This document shows, piece after piece, positions 1-5,025 of a DNA stretch of 7,071 nt (position 1 is the stretch's first letter; each line of letters begins with the position of its first letter). The translations under genes and the position numbers were made by a program. The notes under the pieces are model-generated. The model was not told where the DNA came from and did no database searches. It saw only the letters and a program-made list of their open reading frames with translations. The DNA comes from an uncultured Bacillota bacterium (GTDB lineage Bacteria > Bacillota_I > Bacilli_A > RFN20 > CAG-826): contig CAMORJ010000078.1 in NCBI GenBank assembly GCA_946623775.1, positions 1 to 7,071 of the forward strand, given 5' to 3'.

Positions 1-518
1 TCATGGCCGATGCCTATTTGAAAGCCATCGGCATCGATAATCCGCGCATCGGCTTATTGAACGTCGGCGCGGAAGAAGGCAAAGGCGACGAACTCGCCAA
101 AGCCGCATTCCCGCTATTAAAGGAAAGCGGACTCAATTTTGTCGGCAACGTGGAAGGCGACCATGTCTTACGCGGCGAAGCCGATGCCGTCGTCTGCGAC
201 GGATTCTCCGGAAATGTCTGGGTCAAATCCTTGGAAGAGGCCTGCAAATATGTCTCCGACCTCTTTAAGGAAGCCGTCGCCGGCAATCCACTTGCCAAGT
301 TTGGCGCTTTGTTCCAGCTCAAAGGCCTCAAGAAAGCCAAAGTCCCATTCGAGATGTCCCGCAAGGCATGCGCCCCGCTTCTTGGCGCGAAGAAGATCAT
401 CGTCAAAGCCCATGGCAAAGCGGAAGCGGATTCCATCATGCTTACGATCCTAGAAGCCGCGAAGCTCGTCAGAGAAGGTCTGATTGAGAAAATCGCGACT
501 GCGATGCAGCCCAAATAA
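1..518 (+). CDS. plsX: Phosphate acyltransferase PlsX, C-terminal part (5' end cut by window edge)
   Basis: PlsX makes acyl-phosphate from acyl-ACP and inorganic phosphate, the first step of the PlsX/PlsY route to phosphatidic acid; it works at the inner face of the membrane. About 171 residues are visible. Recognisable family blocks are NPRIGLLNVGAEEGKG (residues 13-28 of the visible part), the FVGNVEG block near 46-52, and VVCDGFSGNVWVKSLEE near 63-79. PlsX proteins are usually about 330-345 residues, so roughly half is missing. The frame is open to base 1, and the ATG at base 3 is almost certainly an internal methionine, not the start. The gene ends with TAA and is followed 23 nt later by a terminator, so it is the last gene of its transcript; the acpP or rnc genes that often follow plsX are not here. 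The family call is based on conserved blocks recognised by eye. Confidence 0.95.
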   Translation, partial: MADAYLKAIGIDNPRIGLLNVGAEEGKGDELAKAAFPLLKESGLNFVGNVEGDHVLRGEADAVVCDGFSGNVWVKSLEEACKYVSDLFKEAVAGNPLAKFGALFQLKGLKKAKVPFEMSRKACAPLLGAKKIIVKAHGKAEADSIMLTILEAAKLVREGLIEKIATAMQPK

Positions 519-540
519 GCGATACGTGTATCGATTATTG

Positions 541-573
541 AAAACCTGAAGCCGAAAACGCTTCAGGTTTTTC
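541..573 (+). terminator. Rho-independent terminator after plsX, possibly bidirectional
   Basis: A perfect 10-bp stem, AAACCTGAAG (542-551) with CTTCAGGTTT (561-570), encloses a 9-nt loop and runs into a short T tract on the + strand. Read on the - strand the stem is followed by TTTTCAATAA, so it may also act as a backup terminator for convergent xylA. Confidence 0.9.
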
Positions 574-587
574 ATTAGGCACGACAA

Positions 588-620
588 TCAAAAACCCCGA
601 GAAAGGAGATACTCGGGGTT
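588..620 (-). terminator. Rho-independent terminator of xylA
   Basis: A perfect 9-bp stem, AACCCCGAG (593-601) with CTCGGGGTT (612-620), has a 10-nt loop. Read on the - strand it is followed by more T residues and AT-rich sequence. It lies 21 nt past the xylA stop codon. On the + strand the stem runs into CGGACGG, so it terminates only in the xylA direction. Confidence 0.88.
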
Positions 621-641
621 CGGACGGAAAACGGTTTTAAA

Positions 642-1961
642 TTAGCAGCCGAAGAGGACTTGGTTGACGACTTCTTCGAGATATTCTTGGCTGCCGGAGC
701 CAGGGTTCTCGGCATCGCGGAGCTTTGCGGCTCTCTCAGCGAGCTCAACGAGGTTGGCCTTGCCAAGGATGATCTTCTGGCCAAGCTCGGAGCACCAAGA
801 AGCATATTTCTGTTTCTTGAATTCGGCGAGCCTGCCGTCTTCGATGATCTTCGCGGCGTTGATGAGACCCAAGGCATAGGTATCCATGCCAAGGATGTAG
901 GCCTTGAACATATCTTCGTAGGTGTTGGAAGGACGACGGGTCTTGGCGTCGAAGTTGAAGCCACCGGTGAGTCCGCCAGCTTCGAGGACCTCTAGCATCG
1001 CATAGGTCGCGGTGTAGACATCCATCGGGAAGCGGTCAACGTCCCAGCCAAGTTGAGGATCGCCTTCATTGGCATCGATGCTGCCGAGCATTCCGTTGAT
1101 GGCGGAGATGCGGAGCTCATGCTCGAAGGTGTGGCCGGCAAGGGTCGCGTGGTTGGCTTCGATGTTGAGTTTGAAGTCTTTGTCTAAGCCATGGGCTTTG
1201 AGGAATCCGATCGCGGTCGCGGCATCGAAATCATATTGATGCTTGGAGGGTTCCTTGGGTTTGGGTTCGATGTAGAAGTCGCCCTTGAAGCCGATGGAAC
1301 GGCCATAGTCGACTGCCATGCGCATTAAGCGGGCGATGTTGTCGATCTCAAGTTTGACATCGGTGTTGAGAAGGGTCTCATAGCCTTCCCTGCCACCCCA
1401 GAAGACGTAGCCTTTGCCACCGAGTTTGACGGTGATGTCGAGGGCTTTCTTGATCTGGGCTGCAGCGAAGCAGAAGACATCGACGGAGTTGGAGGAGCCA
1501 GCGCCGTTCATGAAGCGCGGATTGGAGAACATATTGGCGGTTCCCCAAAGGCACTTGATGCCAGTCTCTTTCATCTTAACGAGAATATAATCGGAGATTT
1601 CGTCGAGCCTTTGGTTGGTGACATTGATGTCGTCGGATTCGGGGACGAGGTCAACGTCATGCCAGCAGAAATAGGGAATGCCCAATTTCTTCATGAATTC
1701 AAAGCCAGCGTCGACTTTGGCTTTGGCGTGCTCCATGGTGCCTTTCTGAGCTGCACCGAAGGATTTGTCGGAGGTGTCGCGGCCGAACATGTCGGTGCCG
1801 GCGGCGCCTAGGTTATGCCACCAGCTCATCGCGAAGGGGAGATACTCCTTCATGGGTTTGCCCATGACGATGCGCTCGGGGTCATAAAACTTGAAGGCTA
1901 GGGGGTTTTTGCTCTTGGGGCCTTCGTAACGGATGACGTCAATGTCCTTGAAAATAGCCAT
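642..1961 (-). CDS. xylA: Xylose isomerase, class II
   Basis: The enzyme interconverts D-xylose and D-xylulose (and glucose/fructose) in the cytoplasm using two divalent metal ions in a TIM barrel. From the chosen start it has 439 residues, the usual class II length. Catalytic residues are visible: the base His101 in CWHD, Trp139, Lys234 in IEPKPKEPSKHQYD, and metal ligands Glu232, Glu268, His271 (IEANHATLAGHTFEHE), Asp296, Asp307 and Asp309 (DANEGDPQLGWDVDRFP) and Asp338. Numbering matches the well-studied clostridial enzymes almost exactly, which supports this start. An upstream in-frame ATG at 1979 would add MKGYHY, but it overlaps the GAAAGG ribosome binding site that serves the 1961 start. 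The gene is a single cistron: no xylB, xylose transporter or xylR is in the window. Residue 100 is Trp where I recall Phe in many relatives. The identification is very secure. Confidence 0.97.
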   Translation of the reverse strand: MAIFKDIDVIRYEGPKSKNPLAFKFYDPERIVMGKPMKEYLPFAMSWWHNLGAAGTDMFGRDTSDKSFGAAQKGTMEHAKAKVDAGFEFMKKLGIPYFCWHDVDLVPESDDINVTNQRLDEISDYILVKMKETGIKCLWGTANMFSNPRFMNGAGSSNSVDVFCFAAAQIKKALDITVKLGGKGYVFWGGREGYETLLNTDVKLEIDNIARLMRMAVDYGRSIGFKGDFYIEPKPKEPSKHQYDFDAATAIGFLKAHGLDKDFKLNIEANHATLAGHTFEHELRISAINGMLGSIDANEGDPQLGWDVDRFPMDVYTATYAMLEVLEAGGLTGGFNFDAKTRRPSNTYEDMFKAYILGMDTYALGLINAAKIIEDGRLAEFKKQKYASWCSELGQKIILGKANLVELAERAAKLRDAENPGSGSQEYLEEVVNQVLFGC

Positions 1962-1971
1962 ATAATGATAA

Positions 1972-1977
1972 CCTTTC
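1972..1977 (-). promoter_or_regulatory. Ribosome binding site deciding the xylA start
   Basis: On the - strand GAAAGG lies 10 nt before the ATG at 1961. The alternative ATG at 1979 overlaps this motif and has no purine-rich sequence of its own upstream, so the downstream start is preferred. Confidence 0.7.
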
Positions 1978-2028
1978 ATTAAAGTGCTTCCATTTTGGTT
2001 TCCGCAGTATTGTCAACAAAGTGCGATG

Positions 2029-2131
2029 TTGCGATTTATATAAGACAAATATATTAGTCGCGCGAAGCGATGTTTTAGGCTATAAGCAAACAAAAGGTTG
2101 TCTTTTAAAATCGCAAGATTGTCTATATAAA
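2029..2131. repeat. Inverted repeat plus third copy in the xylA / membrane-protein divergent control region
   Basis: The region 1980-2254 holds no gene and is AT-rich. The - strand at 2048-2029 reads TTGTCTT, four bases (ATAT), then AAATCGCAA. The + strand at 2098-2116 reads TTGTCTT, three bases (TTA), then AAATCGCAA. This gives an inverted repeat with 16 identical outer positions and 49 nt between the arms. A third partial copy, TTGTCT then ATATAAA, lies on the + strand at 2119-2131, starting 21 bp after the second. The arrangement looks like operator sites for a regulator acting on xylA, on the divergent gene, or on both. No known operator consensus was recognised, and neither a XylR-type palindrome nor a CcpA cre site was found by eye. 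A confident xylA promoter could not be assigned. Confidence 0.5.
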
Positions 2132-2196
2132 GTTTCTCTTTTTCCACGTTTTTTCACTCTATTAGTAATAAAGGTAAATATCGTGTTTTTAAGGGA

Positions 2197-2224
2197 TTGA
2201 AACGCCCTTCGTTTTATGGATAAT
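2197..2224 (+). promoter_or_regulatory. Sigma-70-type promoter for the 113-residue membrane protein gene
   Basis: TTGAAA (2197-2202), a 16-nt spacer and GATAAT (2219-2224) make a good housekeeping promoter about 30 nt before the start codon. A small inverted repeat, AAGGG (2191-2195) with CCCTT (2205-2209), overlaps the -35 element and could be an operator half-site pair, though it is short enough to be chance. Confidence 0.65.
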
Positions 2225-2254
2225 GTACGTTAGTCCATATTAAAGGAGAAAAAA

Positions 2255-2596
2255 ATGGAAAAAGCATCTAAGGTAATGTACAGCATCGCCAACATCTTCA
2301 ACTGGATCATCGCGATCTTAGCCGTTGCCGGCATCGTCGTCAGCATCTTGACGATGACGAACGTCATCAAGCTAGAAGACGCTGGCCAAGTCGGCGGCCT
2401 AGCCGTCGGAACCGGTTCTTTGGTCTACAGCATCATTCTATTGCTGTTCGCCATCGTCGCCATCGCCCTCGTTCGCATCGCGAAGAGCAAAGGCTCCAGC
2501 AAGGGATGGGACATCCTCTTCATCGTCATCGGCGTCTTGGAAGCCAACGTCTTCTACGTCCTCGGCGGCATCTTCGGCGTCGTTGCCAGAAGATAA
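2255..2596 (+). CDS. Small integral membrane protein of unknown function (113 aa)
   Basis: I do not recognise a named family. The protein is nearly all membrane: hydrophobic segments at about residues 11-34, 46-74 and 83-110, joined by short loops (TNVIKLEDAGQVG and RIAKSKGSSKG), ending in ARR. The basic loop at 72-82 and the basic C-terminus suggest those parts face the cytoplasm under the positive-inside rule, but three helices with both ends close to the membrane leave topology open. The start is firm: AAAGGAG (2242-2248) lies 6 nt before the ATG, below a good promoter, and a strong terminator follows. It is therefore a stand-alone, probably well-expressed gene. It diverges from xylA, and the shared control region may link their regulation, but there is no evidence that it takes part in xylose use. 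Confidence 0.85.
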   Translation: MEKASKVMYSIANIFNWIIAILAVAGIVVSILTMTNVIKLEDAGQVGGLAVGTGSLVYSIILLLFAIVAIALVRIAKSKGSSKGWDILFIVIGVLEANVFYVLGGIFGVVARR

Positions 2597-2616
2597 ATCA
2601 GGTTTGTTAGAACCCA

Positions 2617-2640
2617 GGGAGGCTTCGGCCTCCTTTTTTT
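2617..2640 (+). terminator. Rho-independent terminator of the 113-residue membrane protein gene
   Basis: GGAGGC (2618-2623), a TTCG loop and GCCTCC (2628-2633) form a compact stem with a stable UUCG-type tetraloop, followed by seven T residues. It begins 20 nt after the stop codon and is a textbook terminator. Confidence 0.95.
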
Positions 2641-2655
2641 ATTCGCCTGCGCATA

Positions 2656-2686
2656 TTAAAAGAGCGAACCCATGTATCGGATTCGC
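2656..2686 (-). terminator. Terminator of the 187-residue membrane protein gene
   Basis: On the - strand GCGAATCC pairs with GGGTTCGC (2679-2686 with 2664-2671; 8 bp with one G-U) around a 7-nt loop, followed by TCTTTTAATA. It lies about 20 nt past the stop codon at 2707. Convergent genes on either side therefore each have their own terminator. Confidence 0.75.
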
Positions 2687-2706
2687 CCCACTTTTGATTC
2701 GGCTGA

Positions 2707-3270
2707 TTAGTTGTATTTGATTTTGACTTCGATGCCGGATGTCTTCGTCCTGAATGGGCAATCGGCTTCGGAGCAGGCTCTTTCAATCCTGCGGCAAACG
2801 ATGTCGACGATTTCCCTCTTGCTGTATTTCGTATCGGAACGGATGGAGAAATCGGCGTAGAAGCAAATACTGTTCTGATAGGTGTAATAATGGACGTTGC
2901 AATAGGCGTGGCTAGATTCATCGAAGAAATCGTTGATGGCGCATGACGCAGAAGCGGCAAGCTGCTGGCCCCAATCATCGATGGTCATGTCTTCTCTTGC
3001 GACATAGGCGGAGCCCGCTCCTTCCCTGGTATGGCGATGGGTCGCGATATGGCGAATGGAGTCGAATGCCAAATAGCCTCCGAACGGGATGCCTAGCAAG
3101 CCGAATAAGAATCCGCTGATGCTGAAGGCGAGACCGGCGATTGCGATCGCAATGCCAACGGCGGCTAAGATGTAGTACCAAAACTTCGTGGTCAGATGGT
3201 CGATGACTTTATAAATCAAGACTACCAAGCCAATGGCGATGGCTATCATGACGATAGTGGCAACAGTCAT
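2707..3270 (-). CDS. Membrane-anchored protein of unknown function with cysteine-containing C-terminal domain (187 aa)
   Basis: No family is recognised. Hydrophobic segments lie at about residues 3-20, 30-48 and 50-70; the last two are close and may form a hairpin. A short His/Arg-rich stretch follows (RHIATHRHTREG, about 73-84), then a hydrophilic alpha/beta-looking domain of about 100 residues to the C-terminus. That domain has six cysteines, in the contexts ASC, AYC, SIC, IVC, RAC and ADC, with alternating aromatic strands such as CNVHYYTYQNSICFYADFSI. If it is cytoplasmic the cysteines are probably reduced thiols; if exported, disulfides are possible. The basic stretch after the last helix favours a cytoplasmic domain. 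The start is supported by AAGGAG on the - strand 10 nt before the ATG. The gene is monocistronic with its own terminator. A real gene is likely; function is unknown. Confidence 0.85.
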   Translation of the reverse strand: MTVATIVMIAIAIGLVVLIYKVIDHLTTKFWYYILAAVGIAIAIAGLAFSISGFLFGLLGIPFGGYLAFDSIRHIATHRHTREGAGSAYVAREDMTIDDWGQQLAASASCAINDFFDESSHAYCNVHYYTYQNSICFYADFSIRSDTKYSKREIVDIVCRRIERACSEADCPFRTKTSGIEVKIKYN

Positions 3271-3305
3271 ATAAAAAGTTCTCCTTGTTTTTGAATAAGA
3301 TATAT

Positions 3306-3379
3306 GGCGGTTTGCTAAAAATGCGCTAAAAAGATAAGCGGTTTAAATAATTCAATTTTTTGTTGCTATTAGGCGGTTT
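3306..3379. repeat. Three GCGGTTT repeats upstream of the 187-residue protein gene
   Basis: The + strand carries GCGGTTT at 3307-3313, 3338-3344 and 3373-3379, each in AT-rich surroundings. The start-to-start spacings are 31 and 35 bp, close to three helical turns. They lie between the 187-residue protein gene, which starts at 3270 and reads away from them, and the tRNA-Ser terminator. They may be regulator sites for the 187-residue protein gene. No clear -35/-10 pair could be fixed for that gene; a CATATAT sequence about 20 nt before its ribosome binding site is a possible -10. Confidence 0.35.
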
Positions 3380-3397
3380 TAGAACATCGATTAATAG

Positions 3398-3422
3398 AAA
3401 AAGCCCTGACTCTCGTCAGGAC
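3398..3422 (-). terminator. Terminator after tRNA-Ser(GCU), likely end of the proS transcript
   Basis: On the - strand GTCCTGAC (3422-3415), loop GAGA and GTCAGGGC (3410-3403) form an 8-bp stem with one wobble, followed directly by TTTTT. It lies 11 nt past the tRNA CCA end and is the first good terminator downstream of proS. Confidence 0.92.
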
Positions 3423-3433
3423 TGTTGAACTAA

Positions 3434-3526
3434 TGGCGGAGGCGTCGGGATTCGAACCCGAGCTGGAGCTGGTGCCCCACTAACGGTTTAGCAAACCGTC
3501 CCCTTCGGCCTCTTGGGTACGCCTCC
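3434..3526 (-). tRNA. tRNA-Ser(GCU)
   Basis: A 93-nt gene including encoded CCA (3436-3434). The acceptor stem GGAGGCG (3526-3520) pairs perfectly with CGCCTCC (3444-3438), with discriminator G at 3437 as expected for serine. The anticodon stem ACGGT/ACCGT encloses TTGCTAA, giving anticodon GCU (3492-3490), which reads AGC and AGU. A long variable arm (TAGTGGGGCACCAGCTCCAGC region) marks a class II tRNA, and the T arm contains the standard GGTTCGAATCC. It lies 46 nt after the proS stop with no terminator between them, so it may be processed from the proS transcript. Confidence 0.97.
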
Positions 3527-3529
3527 GTG

Positions 3530-3553
3530 CCCGATTAATATACATCAATCGGG
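3530..3553 (-). other. Hairpin between proS and tRNA-Ser(GCU), not a terminator
   Basis: CCCGATT (3530-3536) and AATCGGG (3547-3553) form a perfect 7-bp stem with a 10-nt AT-rich loop. In either direction there is no T tract, so it should not terminate transcription. It could be a processing site separating the proS mRNA from the tRNA. The loop also contains TATATT on the - strand, placed about right for a -10 element of a separate tRNA promoter, but no convincing -35 lies upstream of it. Confidence 0.5.
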
Positions 3554-3572
3554 GAACTTGCGCGACTACTTT

Positions 3573-5012
3573 TTAATAAGCCTTCGCAAAATAGACTACG
3601 CGAGTCGCCTTTTTGCCGCAGATGGGGCAAACATCGCCAAACGGCTCTTCATCAAAAGGCATGCAGCGGGCGGTTCCGCCAGCGGTGATTTCTTTGACTT
3701 TGTTCTCGCAGCCTTCGTCTCCGCACCACATCATCTTGGCGTATCCGCCCTTCTCAAGAACGGCCTTGAGCTCTTCGACATTATGGACTTCGGTGACGTT
3801 GGCATCCAAGTGGGCTTTGGCTTTGTTGTACATGTCCTGATGGATCTCGGCCAAGACAGAGGGGATGGAGGCTTCGATTTCCTCAATCGGAGCGGTCTTC
3901 TTCTCGCCGTTGACGCGCTTGACCAAGGTCACGGAGTTATTGGCGAGGTCGCGGGGACCAACTTCGATGCGAAGGGGCACGCCCTTCATTTCCCATTGCG
4001 CGAACTTCCAGCCAGGGGTGCGGGCGGAATCATCGAGTTTGACGCGGATTCCCATCGCATCGAGCTTGGATTCGATTTCCTTCGCTTTCTCAAGCACGCC
4101 TTCGGCATCCTGGCGGATGGGGACGATGACGACTTGGATCGGGGCGACATAGGGAGGCAAGACCAATCCGTTGTCGTCGCCGTGGACCATGATGATGGCG
4201 CCAAGCAAACGGGTAGAGACGCCCCAGGAAGTCTGATGGGGGATTTCCTGAGCGTTCTGCCTGCCAAGGAAGCGAATGCCAAAGGCATCAGCGAATCCTT
4301 GTCCTAGATAATGGGTGGTTCCGGATTGAAGCGCCTTGCCATCATGCATCAATGCTTCGATGGAATAGGTCGCGACTGCGCCGGCGAACTTTTCCTTTTC
4401 GGTCTTGATGCCTTTGACGAAGGGGATCGCCAAGAGATCGCGGCCCAAAGCGTCATAGGCTTCGAGGATGTCCAAAGCGTTCTTGCGCGCTTCTTCCTCG
4501 GTCTCGAATAGGCAGTGCCCTTCCTGCCAAAGGAATTCGGAGCCGCGGAGGAAAGGACGGGTCGTCTTCTCCCAGCGGACGACGGAGCACCACTGGTTGT
4601 AGCACTTCGGCAAATCGCGGTAAGAGGAGACCAATCTCTTATACATATCGGAGAAAAGGACTTCCGAAGTGGGACGGATGATGAGAGGATCGGCGAGCTC
4701 TTGGCCTCCGCCGATGGTGGCGACGAGGGTCTCGGGGGCGAATCCTTCGATATGTTCCTTTTCTTTATTAAATAAGGAAGAGGGAATGACCATAGGGAGA
4801 TAGACGTTCTCCGCCCCAGCGGCCTTGAACTTCTTATTCAAGAACGCTTGGATCTCCTCCCAGATGGCATAGGAATAAGGCAGATAGTTGATGAATCCCT
4901 TCACGGAGGAATAATCCATCAATTCCGCTTTGCGGCAAACATCGGTATACCATTGCGCGAAATCTACGTCGCGGCCGGTGATTGCGTCGTTTTTGTTGTT
5001 TTGAGCAGCCAT
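3573..5012 (-). CDS. proS: Prolyl-tRNA synthetase, archaeal/eukaryotic-type (short form with C-terminal zinc domain)
   Basis: The enzyme charges tRNA-Pro with proline, in the cytoplasm. At 479 residues it has the short architecture, without the editing insertion of the long bacterial form. Class II core: motif 1 ends at YLPMVIP (71-77), RPTSE (113-117) is the conserved TXE loop, motif 2 is RWEKTTRPFLRGSEFLWQEGH (starting at 146), and motif 3 is around GVSTRLLG (264-271). An anticodon-binding domain begins near PIQVVIVPI (291-299). A C-terminal domain has candidate zinc ligands Cys430, Cys435, Cys462 and Cys465, spaced as in Thermus-type ProRS, and ends with the Tyr typical of this class. The start has AAAGG 8 nt upstream, directly after the stop of the preceding gene; that 13-nt gap indicates one operon. 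No T-box was seen upstream. This ProRS type occurs in many bacteria, so it is not by itself evidence of recent transfer. Confidence 0.97.
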   Translation of the reverse strand: MAAQNNKNDAITGRDVDFAQWYTDVCRKAELMDYSSVKGFINYLPYSYAIWEEIQAFLNKKFKAAGAENVYLPMVIPSSLFNKEKEHIEGFAPETLVATIGGGQELADPLIIRPTSEVLFSDMYKRLVSSYRDLPKCYNQWCSVVRWEKTTRPFLRGSEFLWQEGHCLFETEEEARKNALDILEAYDALGRDLLAIPFVKGIKTEKEKFAGAVATYSIEALMHDGKALQSGTTHYLGQGFADAFGIRFLGRQNAQEIPHQTSWGVSTRLLGAIIMVHGDDNGLVLPPYVAPIQVVIVPIRQDAEGVLEKAKEIESKLDAMGIRVKLDDSARTPGWKFAQWEMKGVPLRIEVGPRDLANNSVTLVKRVNGEKKTAPIEEIEASIPSVLAEIHQDMYNKAKAHLDANVTEVHNVEELKAVLEKGGYAKMMWCGDEGCENKVKEITAGGTARCMPFDEEPFGDVCPICGKKATRVVYFAKAY

Positions 5013-5025
5013 AATAATCGCCTTT

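Noticed and set aside
14..514. Open - strand frame opposite plsX
   Set aside because: Low-complexity Ser/Ala/Pro-rich translation antisense to conserved PlsX; a shadow of the real gene.
1988..2016. TTGACA on the - strand (2016-2011) as the xylA -35
   Set aside because: A perfect -35 hexamer, but the hexamer 17 nt downstream is ATGGAA, which is not a usable -10, and the resulting leader would be very short. The xylA promoter is left unassigned.
2190..2215. CcpA cre-like site near TTGAAACG
   Set aside because: The spacing between the AA and CG bases of the consensus is one base short and the right half does not match.
3513..4307. Open + strand frame of 264 codons opposite proS
   Set aside because: It is antisense to an unmistakable proS, overlaps the tRNA-Ser gene, has no ribosome binding site and resembles no family. 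Long antisense frames are expected here from codon bias.
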